Assembly: GCF_021018895.1 (NCBI RefSeq)
Contig: NC_079373.1
Span: forward strand, 17,727,501 to 17,791,500
Length of the DNA: 64,000 nt
Direction: 5' to 3'
From: Seriola aureovittata
Lineage: Eukaryota; Chordata; Actinopteri; Carangiformes; Carangidae
Made by a program: the position numbers and the translations under genes. Each line of letters starts with the position of its first letter. Position 1 is the first letter of the stretch. Of this stretch, positions 23,177 through 43,200 are shown piece after piece. The notes below the pieces were generated by a model that did not search any database, was not told where the DNA came from, and saw only the letters and a list, made by a program, of their open reading frames with translations.

Positions 23177-25158
23177 CTGTGGGGTAAAAAGGGTGAGGGG
23201 GAGAGGAAGGAGGAGGAGGTGGCAATTCCGGACTGACCGCGTTTCCCCCTCTCTCTCTCTTCGTTCGCGTTTAATGATGGATCTTCCCTCTTTTCAGGAA
23301 AACCTGATTATTCAGTGTTGTTAATCGTAAACCTGTAACAAGAGAGGACAAAAGAGAGAAAACAGGGGAATAAAACATGAAAAGTCGCCTTTGGTTATCA
23401 TTACAGTGTAACACAGCCTTATGGTTGTGGGCTCTTGATTAAACAGTTAATTCAGTTGTTAAAAATCAGCCAGTTATCTAAACTTTTAAATCTCTGGCCA
23501 GCTTTACTCATTCAAAGAGCATTCCTCATGTCCTTTCTGTGGGCACGCGAGTGTATTTTTGCTACAATAAAAGCACAAGAAGAGTCATTATAGGTGTAGA
23601 CAGGTCGAAGCAAGGATGCCCTGGACCATCCCATAAGTAAAGCCTCAAGCACGCCATGTTCACATGCTACCTTTAACATGGAAAGCTCAGGAAAAGACTT
23701 GGGCCTCGGCCTTTCACATCCAATATCTCACTGTGAAACTAAGTAATTAGCCTGGTTTTACAGCAAGCTCTATTACGATTGGTAGTTAACAGAGTGAATG
23801 AAAACTCATCTCACTTTGGTGCTCTTTAAGCTTTAGTGGCATTCTCTGAGCTGAGCGTATGCAGCGCACAGCGCTGAAGTACCAGTGTGAAAGGTTCAGC
23901 TCCTGTCTACAGGATGGCCCTGGCCTTCTCATTGAGGCAAGACACAATGTTTCCCAAAGGCTCCAAGACTTGGTGCAGCTTTAAATACAGACGCCAAGTG
24001 TTTTTTTTTTTTTTTACCCTGTGTGTGTAGGGTGCTACACCACTCAACTGCATTATTAGCAGTCCTGAAGACTTTAGTGCTTGGACAAAGTGTTCGCTTC
24101 CCTTTTCTTTCATCCATAAACAAAGGCTCACAAGTGAAATCTAAATTCTGTTCTCATTTTTTCAATAAATGGAAAATACTCCAAAAGAGAAAGGTAAATG
24201 AATTCAACAGTGTGCTGTAAAAAGCAAAAGATAAATCAAGAGTATCTGCTTGAGCGTTGACACGACAGGCAGGGCAACGTGCCAGTGTGTCCCAAAGCAG
24301 GTAACTCCAGGGATCCTCGAGAGAAATCCTGCCTCACTGTTGTGGCTTACTGGGACACTTTAATAGATCGGAGCCATCGTTAATGTTTTCCACTGCGACA
24401 AGTCAAAATGTCTGCTGTGAAAAAGGCAAATTGCAGTCTACCCAATACTACCTCCCTGCCTACATTATTAGATTTTTTTTAAGGCACAATAATAAGAAAA
24501 TTCTTCTCAGATGATGTTTTTAAATCTAAGGTCTCACGCACATTCACGCGGGAGCCCTTGAAATGGAGAAAGTGTGGGAGTTCTTGTTTTGGACAATACT
24601 ATTTTCTTCCACCCACTGGGCGACCTGTTTAGCATTCAGCACCATGTTGCAGAGGACCTGAATGGACAGCAACCCTAACCACCCAAAAACAGGGCCAGTT
24701 ACTGACTGTGGACCCTGAAGCACAGCTCATACACCAAATCCTCAAAATAAACTGAAGTGAGATTAAAAGAGCACACAACAAATATATCTGGGTCCATCCA
24801 ACTCTGTAACACAGGGATAAATAAGGCTGAGGTTTGCACTTTGTATTTCCTCCATGAAGTAAAAAAAAAAAATCAACATATATTGTTTGAGAGGCGTTTT
24901 TATTTTCTTTAAAAAACACCCCATTATCACATGCCTGCATATCAGGGTAACGTGATGAATGCAATGAATAGACATTTTTTCTACAAAGAAAAAGCTGCAA
25001 ACTATTAAAATGCTTACAAATCTGCCATATGCTCAACGTTTGTGCTGATTATAAGAGGAAGAAATCTCTTAAAGCCAAGACAAGCCATTTTGGCTTATTT
25101 GTGTGCTCTTTTTCTGAACAAACTTTAGGAAAACGATAAAGCAAAACTGTTTTCTTAC

Positions 25159-25381
25159 CTTTTCGAGGTGAAAGTCAAAATCAGAGCCTTGGTGAATTAA
25201 AAGCCAGAGGAGTCCTCCCCCCTTTCTTTCTACTGAAGTACAACGTTACGGAAGTCATTTCTACTTTCGGTTATCTAGCTTTATGACAGGTATTTAACAC
25301 TCATACAGCTAGATAACCAAAGACAAAAACAGACCTCCTCTCACACGCTCCTGCTGGAGCCCGACGTGATGCTGGTGTGAT
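25159..25381 (-). ncRNA. Predicted exon 2 of the mir-9-3 host, carrying the hairpin
   Basis: The minus strand has an acceptor (CACCTCTTATTTCCAG) directly before 25381 and a donor (CGAAAAG/GTAAGAAAAC) after 25159. The resulting 223-base exon contains the whole mir-9 hairpin, so the miRNA would be exonic and Drosha cleavage would compete with production of a full-length spliced RNA. The frame entering from predicted exon 1 stays open for 26 codons and stops at the final TGA of the mature miR-9-5p sequence. Confidence 0.55.
25250..25335 (-). ncRNA. mir9-3: mir-9 microRNA precursor (mir-9-3 locus)
   Basis: On the minus strand 25323-25301 reads exactly the 23-nt miR-9-5p (starts TCTTTGGTTATC, ends GCTGTATGA). 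After a 16-base loop, 25284-25263 reads miR-9-3p (ATAAAGCTAGATAACCGAAA...). The two arms form the classic hairpin, and the 3' flank (AGTAGAAATGA) also matches human MIR9-3. miR-9 is a neural microRNA that promotes neurogenesis by repressing Hes1-, Tlx- and REST-type regulators. Human MIR9-3 lies between POLG and RHCG at 15q26.1, and this copy lies between polg and rhcg, which fixes the paralogue. Precursor edges are approximate; mature arms are exact. Confidence 0.97.
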
Positions 25382-26967
25382 CTGGAAATAAGAGGTGAAG
25401 ACACATGAGCAGGCCTATAATATTTAAAAACACTATCATATCTTAATTACAGCCAAACAACAGGGGATTTGAATCAAAGGTGTTACATTTATTACGAGTT
25501 AGGCCACCACACATTTTGTCGGTTAAAGAAGCTACAAATAAAACATTTAGCCGTCAGATATTCATGTCATGATATGTAAGGTGTCTGGTTAAAGGCCTAC
25601 TCAGTGTTGACCCAATTCTACATTAAATTCCTGTAAATATCAGATTACTCTGTAGTTACATTTGAAAACTCTCATTTCAACATATTATTACTGTCAGAGA
25701 AGATAGATATTGTTTTGTATTTATAGGTAAATATATGTGCGGGGGGCCTAGCGTGGATTAGCATCTCTTGCACGTAACAACCAACTGTATTGTAATGAGA
25801 AATTTTTTTTTTTTTTTACCCTACGTAATTTACAAGGCAGAACATTTTTCTCTATTAGCTCTGAAAAGACTTTAAAAATCTAAAACTTTCAAGTGGCAAA
25901 TTGTAAGCCACATTGCACGTGCTAAGCTGCATTCAAAAACATCCACCTGCCCATTAGTTCAAAGACTTCAGCTCATTTGTAGGACGTGCCTGTGTTCTGC
26001 AGCGCTATCCCGTTACACTACCCCTCCCTTTTACACTTGTAATTTGTAATTTAGGAGCAATATTAAGACTAAATGCAGACCTGCCGTGTGATTTTATACA
26101 ATTGAAGATATTTTAATAGTCATAATGAATGACTGGTTGTATTTGACAATACTAGAAAAAAACTGACATTGTTGTAAAAACATAAAGATACATGCTTAAA
26201 GCCTGTCTACACATGTAAGATGGTACAATATCAAGAAGCTAAATTTCCATAACAGCCTATTTTCTGACTGGATGACCATAAAACGTCAGTGTGACCAAAG
26301 TAGGGCGGCCTGAAGGCATGACCATGAACCTAACACGGCCCTTAGGTAAAGAACTGGCTCTTTGATGGTTAAATGTTGCTCTGAGATCAACAGCTGACTC
26401 TTTTCTCTTTTTTTTAATCAACTAAATCTAAATTGAGCTGGGTTTTAAGATGCTTTAATTTGTTCTTGGCTCTTTAGTGCTCCTGGGGGCAAAGAAACCC
26501 TACTTTTAATGAGAGTTGTGATTGGCCTACTTCTTTTAAAACTGGACTATTTCACATCACAAGGATTATCCGCATAGGCTATTACAGAAACCAATTTGTT
26601 CACAGTCATAATATTAGGCCGAGGAGCGTGGTTTAATATTCTGCCACTTTATAGAACAAGGGATTTTTGTCTGTTTAGGGACCAAACACCTTTCCCCTCA
26701 TTTTAAATTAAACGCAAGGGCGTTTCTGTTGGTTAATAATATGCTCCCTCCCTGGTCGTCTGAACATGCACCTTCTGGGTCCCTAAATTCTCTGCATAAG
26801 ACACATGGACATGACATGAGAAGAGATTCAAAGCAGGTAAAAATGTAATGCTGTCCGTGCATATTCTGCCAATTGCCGGAGGCGTTTCTTACCTGTTTCG
26901 GAAACAAAGCAGACTCTGGAGCCAAGTGTCCACAAACTTTAGCTCGAGATGAATTTTCCACATTCAT
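25301..26967 (-). CDS. Putative 51-codon small ORF spanning mir-9-3 host exons 1-2
   Basis: Spliced from the predicted exon 1 (AUG at 26967-26965, A at -3, 25 codons to the donor) into exon 2 (25381 onward, 26 codons). Peptide begins MNVENSSRAK, has a basic stretch ASRRAPAG and CERRS, and ends VFGYLAV. Its last seven codons and TGA stop are the miR-9-5p sequence itself, read in the frame TTT-GGT-TAT-CTA-GCT-GTA-TGA. An in-frame TGA upstream closes the frame 5' of the AUG. No family similarity is known to me. A 51-codon frame can occur by chance, so translation is speculative; the reason for listing it is the exact splice phase and the position of the stop. Confidence 0.2.
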
Positions 26968-27085
26968 TTTTCTGCGTTTAAATCGGGCCCTTGGAGAGAG
27001 TCAGTGCCGCTGCTCTTAGATGAGTCCAGCCTCATCCTCGGTCCTCCAGATTCTGCCTCTCCTCCAGCCTGCGCGCTTCCTCCAC
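26893..27085 (-). ncRNA. Predicted first exon of the mir-9-3 host RNA
   Basis: A strong donor (CCGAAACAG/GTAAGAAAC) on the minus strand ends an exon at 26893 or one base either side. Upstream is a CpG-rich promoter-like segment, so the start site is placed loosely near 27085. The exon carries two AUGs: a first ORF of 23 codons beginning near 27034 and a second at 26967. The stop of the first overlaps the second AUG as ATGA. The second frame remains open through the donor in phase 0 and into exon 2. Confidence 0.5.
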
Positions 27086-27190
27086 TGTCACACAACTCGC
27101 TCCCGCACTGACGTCATACCAGGACCAGGGCGGCGTATTGACCAATCACAGAGTCCGCCGGCATCAAAGAACGTCCGCGCTGGGCAGACG
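27050..27190 (-). promoter_or_regulatory. CpG-rich promoter of the mir-9-3 host with CRE and CCAAT
   Basis: A short GC- and CpG-rich island in AT-rich surroundings. It contains a perfect palindromic cAMP-response element TGACGTCA at 27109-27116 and a CCAAT box (ACCAATCA) at 27141-27148, about 30-100 bases upstream of the predicted minus-strand exon 1. CREB is reported to act on the human mir-9-1 promoter, so a CRE here is plausible biology. CCAAT and CRE work in either direction, so transcription toward 28 kb is also possible. Confidence 0.5.
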
Positions 27191-27241
27191 TCTCACTTCC
27201 AATTATTTTCTTTAGCTTTTCGTCGATTTCTTCACTTTTAG

Positions 27242-27288
27242 CTACTACTACTACTACTACTACTACTACTAATACCACTACTACTACT
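27242..27288. repeat. (TAC)n trinucleotide repeat
   Basis: About 15 TAC/ACT units with small interruptions, just upstream of the mir-9-3 host promoter. Confidence 0.9.
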
Positions 27289-29320
27289 TCTAACAATAAT
27301 TATCATAATAATAGTAATCATGATAATAATAATAAATCAATTTAGTAACTTTTCTGGACATTTTGATGGATTTTTTTTCTTGGACCATTCTCATCTGTCT
27401 TTACTTAAACGTTGAGACTGAAAGCTCATCCTTGACCTTGAATGCAGCAGTTGACAAAACAATATCATCTCAACAATTTGCCATCTGATCTTTTCACATG
27501 ATCTTCATCCGTAGATTAATTAGGCTAATGTTTTTTAATTGTAAACATGTTAATATACTGTATATTTTGTCATTTCTTTTAAATACACTTGAACACTAGT
27601 CAGGTCAGATTGTGATGTTAAGTCTCCTATTTCCTAGGAAGGCTGGTTGCATCTGAACTTTATGCTACACTTCTGTTGTTCCTCTGTATCTTAGTTACTG
27701 TGCTGCACCAACATTTTCTCAGAACATCATTTCCACATATCTCCTGATTTATAGAAACAAAGGAATAGTCCTTGTGTTTCTCCACTGCAACTGTATGTGG
27801 TTAAAGGTCAAACAGTTTGACCTTTTGGCACAACAATCAAAATTGTGTAAAATCCAAAGATTTACAACACCCAAGGCAGCACAACGGTTCAAACCTACAA
27901 AGAGCAACTCTGCTTACTAAAGCCAGCCACTCGCTTATGTTTGTGTTAGTATTTCTATTTTATCACTGGAGGTTATCATTTCCTTTACCAAATATATACC
28001 AGTAAGCTATTGTAAGTTTGCACAAGAAGTGCACAAGTGCACTTCCCGCCCTACTCTGGTCACAGGGTTTCACAGGCTGGAAGAAGGTGTGATCATTCTT
28101 CACTAATAAAGGATCTCTGAGGCCTGAGGCGATTGTGGTGAAGTGCTGGCTGTGAGATCAGGAGCCACTGCCAAGAGTTGCATGAGCAGTTTCCTCCAAA
28201 TCTGTACAGTCAGAAGAAAATGCTTAAATGTGGTAAACTACTCTGGGACCAACCAAAAACATTGGGGTCATTCCCAAGATTTATCCATGTTCACAGCACA
28301 TTAAGACAGAATGTGAAGGACACAAGACTGAGATAATGAATATAGGTTAGGCTTCTCATCATCTCTGAACATTTAATTTCAATTAAATGAACATAGCTCT
28401 CAGTACTCAGTGATTTAATGATAGATTTATAAAATATATGATAGGAATACTTTTTGAAAAAGCCCACACTACATTCCAGTTTGCACACAGCCTCAAAATC
28501 TGTTTTAATGAATATTTATTCTTGAAATGAATGGTTTGACCTGTGCACAGACTTAGCAGAAATGTTTCTGGAGGTATTCAAATTATACTGGCTCAACATG
28601 GCCAGTGTAAATTATCAAATTTCCCCTAAATTATATTTGGAATCAATCAGAGGAATGAAAAATAGCCTACATTTGATTTGGACTGTGTAAGCTGTGGTTC
28701 ACAAATTAATATTTCTAAAAATCAGTTTCATATTCATATTCAATTGCATACCACGATTGATAACGCAAAACACTTTAAATTAGTCATCTCCATTTTTAGG
28801 CAAACATGATTCCCATTCTTTTGTGTGGTTCATGTTCTTTTGCTCATTTATTCTCCATGTGGTCCATTGAAGCACCGAAAATCTGCCCACCACAACATGT
28901 GGGATTGCTGCAGATCACAACTGTCTACATTTTCATCAAACTTTTAATAGCCATTTGTTTGTTCACATGTGCTGTATCCTGAAATACCGTCAGGATTTTC
29001 TCTTGAAACTTTTAGGGGTGCAGTGGAGACAGGGAGTGCTATTTTGATTTTTGAGCAGCTTTCCCCTTTTCTTCTTTCACTGAGGTCCGTTTTCTTAAAG
29101 GGTACTAATACTATAGAACTGCTTTATATGTGTTTTCCCTCATAGGTCATGGAGCTTTTTCGACAAAGAGGTTTGCCACAAAGACGTTTACAGAAACCAA
29201 GACAAAGAACATGTACAAATCTAGATTATATGAGTAGTTCAAAAACTATATGCTTTTTACTTCTGCAAACATCTGATATTCCACCCTCCACAATAATTCA
29301 CCGAGTAGGAAAAAAATATA
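27289..29320. other. Intergenic between mir-9-3 host promoter and tvp23a 3' end
   Basis: AT-rich sequence with no recognised gene, RNA gene or repeat family. Open frames here are short, lack splice support and resemble nothing known. A candidate non-coding block is 28850-29120. Confidence 0.4.
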
Positions 29321-29334
29321 AAATGCACTTATCT

Positions 29335-29340
29335 TTTATT
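29335..29340 (-). promoter_or_regulatory. tvp23a poly(A) signal
   Basis: AATAAA on the minus strand 195 bases after the tvp23a stop, the first such hexamer. Confidence 0.55.
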
Positions 29341-29534
29341 GAAATAATAGCCAGAGTGATCCATGGGCAGCAGCATGAAACAAAGGCATGCACAAGGCAC
29401 ACAGCCATTCAAGTAGATGCAGTTTGTGGAAACTCTGGAGATGAGGCAGCTCTCTGTATCTCTTATTCGCACACACACACCCACAAACACACACAAGCAC
29501 AGGAGAGTAGCTGTGTAGGTAGAGGAGGTAATCT

Positions 29535-30942
<1,408 letters not shown>

Positions 30943-31391
30943 CGTCTGACAAAAAGCAAAGACGATACACAACACAGGAAAAATCATCACTCACCATTTT
31001 AGCTAAAACAGCACATGCAAACACAATACATTTAGAGGCAGACAAAACATAAAATCTCCATTTGTTTCATGATTGTGGATGTGTAGAGCTAAGCGAAGTA
31101 CCATTTGGGGGAAAGCGTTGCTGTACTGTAGGGCTGGAGCCAGGTGTTGCAGTGAAATAAGACCGACACCGACACCGACACTGACACTTGACACTGCCTC
31201 CTCAGTCACTGCTTTCACATCCACATCTGTATAAATTACTCCGTGAGATAGATGTTTCTGTTTATGCACCACTACAGCACAGCCCCTTGTCGCACAGCAG
31301 TAGAGTCTGTCTAACGTCGAAACCGGATCTGCATTTTGCTGAGGAAAACAATCTCGTCACTGGAGTCATAAGCAGGGGATATCAAAAGGAG
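30943..31391. other. tvp23a 5' flank
   Basis: Contains the presumed tvp23a promoter and 5'UTR. A (CGACAC)n-like run lies near 31164-31180. No further gene seen. Confidence 0.35.
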
Positions 31392-31464
31392 CGACCGCGG
31401 CAGGACTCGAACCTGCAATCTTCTGATCCGAAGTCAGACGCCTTATCCATTAGGCCACGCGGCC
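31392..31464 (-). tRNA. tRNA-Arg (anticodon TCG)
   Basis: 73-base tRNA on the minus strand. The acceptor stem GGCCGCG pairs with CGCGGTC (one G-U), D arm GCC...GGC, anticodon stem TCTGA/TCAGA with loop CTTCGGA (anticodon TCG, 31431-31429), and T arm with B box GGTTCGAGTCC. A Pol III terminator TTTT follows 5 bases after the 3' end (31387-31384). No intron, no encoded CCA. Transcribed away from polg. Confidence 0.96.
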
Positions 31465-32500
31465 CACGGTGTATTATACACGGAATGCCATATCCTCTTT
31501 ATATTGTATGACGAGCATTTATCAATTTGCGGGATACTATTGTGCGTTGTGGTTAGTCCACAATTGACCATGATGCAAAACGGTAATTTGACCACCGTGG
31601 TATAAATCAAATCATTTGTTTGCACGCTAACAAAAGGTGCAGTCATCCGGACCGCTAGGAGACGCTGACGCTTCGTCTTGCTTTGCTCTTACAAGGCTGT
31701 GGGTTGACATGCTGAAGTAGCAACCTCATTTTCAGCGGAGCGGTTTTTAAGCATAAATTAGTTGACTACTTTAACGTTAAACCTGATAACACAGACCAGG
31801 TGAGGTGCCTTTCTTTTTGGTTTTGGCGACCGTCTGGCTAAGAAACGTAGCTAACGTACAAATTACACGGCTTGGTGTTTTGTTAAGTTGCTCACAAGTT
31901 AGCAACAGCCCCCCTGGGCAAGCTTGTTAATGTTGGTAAACATCATGGTAAACGTACATTAGAAGGATGGCGGTGTATTAATTAGAACAAGTAATGTAGC
32001 TAACTATGTTTCCACACGAGAAACTCACAGTTAGTTAAGCTAGTGTTAACCCCAGCACTCGTTTTCAGTCGTTACTAATGTTAAATGTTAAAGCTGGTTG
32101 ACAACTTCTTGAGTAAACCATCACGTTCTTAACCCTGTTCATTGTCCTCAATACTGTGAGCAAACTGTATAACAGTATGTAATGTAAAGTTGGTAGGAAT
32201 GTGTGATGAACTCAAATAAAGGCATTCATTTAACTGCATAGATTTCCTTGTGCCTACCAAAAAATAAGGCCACACGATCTCTCATATATCATTTAATGAG
32301 ACCAGGATAATTTAAGACAATTGTAAAAGCTAAATTACACATTATAAGTGCAAAGATTATTTTTCTGGCCTTAACCTAGCTAGACATGGCAGTATCTAAT
32401 ATCAGTTTGCGCCTCTTATTACATTTACATGAGAGGCATAACCTGGGCCCAACTAAGATGTATTATGTCACAATGCTGATGCTGTATCTATGTCTTCCAG
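31465..32500 (+). promoter_or_regulatory. polg promoter, 5' non-coding exon and first intron
   Basis: A donor CAGACCAG/GTGAGG after 31799 and an acceptor TATGTCTTCCAG ending at 32500 define a first intron of about 700 bases. The non-coding first exon probably starts in the region 31620-31740. Intron presence matches human POLG, whose first exon is non-coding. The exact start site cannot be read from sequence. Confidence 0.45.
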
Positions 32501-32518
32501 CTCTAGTGTGAAGTCCTC

Positions 32519-32526
32519 ATGAGGTG

Positions 32527-32527
<1 letters not shown>
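32519..32527 (+). promoter_or_regulatory. Two-codon uORF overlapping the polg start
   Basis: ATG-AGG-TGA at 32519-32527. The A of the main ATG (32527) is the last base of the uORF stop (TGATG). The uORF start context is weak (C at -3), while the polg ATG has G at -3. Scanning ribosomes that use the uORF would stop exactly at the polg start. Confidence 0.6.
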
Positions 32528-40115
<7,588 letters not shown>

Positions 40116-40268
40116 AGGTAGTGCTTTTCGGACACCACGCTGTTGTTATTCAGAACAGCAGCACCTGCACTCAACTGCCAAGAGGCTGTTCATCGGCAGG
40201 TAACAGTCAAGGTCAGTAAGGAAATTTGGAGATGTGTATGTCACACGGAGGAGCTCCCAAGCATCAGC

Positions 40269-43200
40269 TCACTGTTTTCGCTTCTTCTGTTTGGGTTCTT
40301 GTGTTTCCTCTGCGTCCTGTGACTCTGTGGGCTGTAAGGAATGGAAGAAGAAATAGACACTGAAATCTCACCCAGTAAAAGCCCACTGGAACGGGACAGT
40401 GTTGAAGGGAATTCAATATGAAAACACCTTGCAGACCATCTCATGTGGGAAAACATTTCAATAATTAGCTGATTGACTGATGCAATCAGAGAAACAACAC
40501 ACAGAGTTGACCTTTGGAGCTGCCAGTTACAGTATGAGATGGAACTTGCCTCCTGACTGTCGTCCTGCTCCTGTAGGGCTGCGTCCAGAGTAGCAGCATT
40601 GATGCGGAAATCTCTTGAGGTGCTCAGCTTCATGTACTGCATCAGATTCACCTGGACAATAATGTGAAGTGGTGAAATACTGTATGTAAGTAGCCTGGCT
40701 GATCAATCTGTACTGACAGTGTTCATGAAGAAAATTGTATTTTGCTAAACAAAAAAAAAACTTTGCAAGTCTTTTTATGTATTTTGAGAATAATATGTCA
40801 TAGCTCTCAAGTAATCCAGCTTACACATACCTTTGACTTCTTTGAGAGTGTGATGAGGTATTTCTCATATTGTTCAATGCTGAAGATCAAGTCAGGGATG
40901 GCCTTTGTCTCTCGCAGAAGTTTTGCCTACAAAGAGAAAATAAAATAAATAGGATTGTTCTAATCAGCGACATTCATTTCAGTTCCAACAATTATATGTG
41001 ATAAGTATCCTTACAGAAGCAGCAGCGTTGACTTCAATCCTTTTCTTTTTCTTCTCCCCGCCACTAAATTCTCCACTCTAATAGAGAAAACACAGTTTTT
41101 AAAGATGAACAAAACTGAAAAACTAATCAGATCATTGTGGATGTCTTAACTGAGCTGTACCTGTGCATATGTGATGAAGGAGTAGCACTGTGTTGTTAAG
41201 TGCGAGCCAGACAGTTTGACCTGCACAGATGGCATAGGAAACATTAAATTAGCATGATGTTAGAAGTACTAGAAGATTTAAATGATGAAACAATACCTCA
41301 GACTCACCAGCTTTTCAAAGCGTGCGGGAAGCGTACTGTGCTGAGTGGCACACACCTGGATGTACTAAAACAACACATGGAGACAAGATTAATGTCACAC
41401 TGGGTAAACTGAGCGAATATTCACAGAGAGATCACAGAGTGGACAAATACGCACATATTTGACCAGAGTGGTGAGGATGGTGTATGTGCGACGCAGTACT
41501 CTCAGCAGTGTAATGGTGCAGTTGCCAGACAGCAGGGACGTCTGGACCAGCTCATTTAATGCTGTCAAAAGAGTCCCGAGCTGCAGCGCCACCGCTTTCT
41601 CTATTGGATCCTGCTCTCCTGCTTCACCTGCACATCGGCAACACAACATCACAGAAGTCTTTGTACCGTTCACTGACAGAGATGCATCCCTTCCCTTATC
41701 CCCACTCAACTCTCACCATTAATCCAAGTGAGCAGCAGAGTAAAAGGCTTCTTACCGGAGGAAGATTTATCAAAGGTTGTATGGCTTTTCCTTCTGGCAA
41801 TCAGCCAGTCCACTTCATCAAGCACTCTGTCAACCTGAGACAGGACCAGCAGCTGGGGAAACAGATTAAAATGATGATGAAGGCCGTGAGCAAGCTTCAC
41901 AAACTGACTCTGGGATATCTGTACACAACAAATCATTGCCTTCCAGTTAGAAAACCAACACTCACTGCTGCGGTTGTAGCAGTCTTCATGTTGACAATGG
42001 CAAAATGAGACTGTTTCTCTACCTCCACATCCTGATCACAGAGAAAGAGAGACACAAAAATCACTCCATTCAAAAAGTTACGTTCATCAGTTTACTGTCA
42101 TAAAAGTATTATTATTATTGTTAAAAAAAACAAATGGTTACTGCTGATTACAGATGAAGTATGAGTCACATCTTTGTGAGTCATGATTTTCACTTGAGGA
42201 TGTGGGATGATATGAGACTATGATCAAAGGTTGGATGTGAACTATGAACAGTGCAGTTGTCTATCGAGGTATCAGGATGCATTTAATATACAGCCCTGAA
42301 CAGTGATATATGCATATATACATTGCTTGTATCAGCTGATGCCACTCTGTAAGTGCGTGTACCTGATCGATATCCCCCAGCTGACTGTGGATGTCTTGGC
42401 AGAGCTCCAGTAACAGGCTTACAGGACTCTTATAGAGAACATGTAGGTTGAAGAGAAGCGAGAGCAGCCCCTTTGAAAACGCAGGATCCTCTAAAAGGAA
42501 AAAGAAAAACACCTTAGAACAAACAAACAAACCTCACTGTGCCTAAAACTGATACCAAGTTCAAGTAAACTCACCAAAACTGGTCTCCTTGCAGATTTTC
42601 ACTGTCCACGTGATCATCTGAACAAACTGTAGATTAAGACATGTGTTAGTGGAACGAGTACTACCGAATTTGTTCTGTCAAGTGCATATAAGTGTACACC
42701 GACCTGTTTGGAGGAGGGCTTCAGCTGGCGTGAGAGCACGCTCAAGATGCTGACCAGCAGCTGAGCCTCTTTGCTGTTAAATTCCTCCTCTCCTCCACTG
42801 ATCTGAGTGAACAGCGCTCTCTGTTGACGGCAAAGAAAATTGGATTTTAGTGGTGATGCTCAGATGAGGTGCAATTATCCACTGTCCATAACATTAGAAC
42901 AGAACTGTGTGAGACAGCCAGAGTATCAGGGAAGAAAAATATGAAGCGAAATAAGTATTTTGATTTTAACCTTAAAATGGATGGAGCAGCTGCATCCCTA
43001 GAAATTACAAAGTACAACTGCACCTGAAACTGTCTGATGTAAAAAAAGTTCATCTCTGTAACGTTCCCATCATCTGTCTCCGGATCATCCTCTGCCATGT
43101 CTGCAAGAAACACAAAATGTGATGAATTCCTTCATAGTATTGGTCAAAATTCCCTACTTTTACAGAAAACTGTGTGTATCGAACCCATGTTGGAGAGGAG

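Noticed and set aside
22845..23324. 159-codon plus-strand frame
   Set aside because: Opposite strand to a better supported exon (23176-23022); its length comes from GC-rich sequence with few stops.
30943..30990. Upstream in-frame ATG adding 16 hydrophobic residues to tvp23a
   Set aside because: The added stretch (FPVLCIVFAFCQ) is encoded by a pyrimidine-rich, acceptor-like tract and the family starts at the DDTEDV motif.
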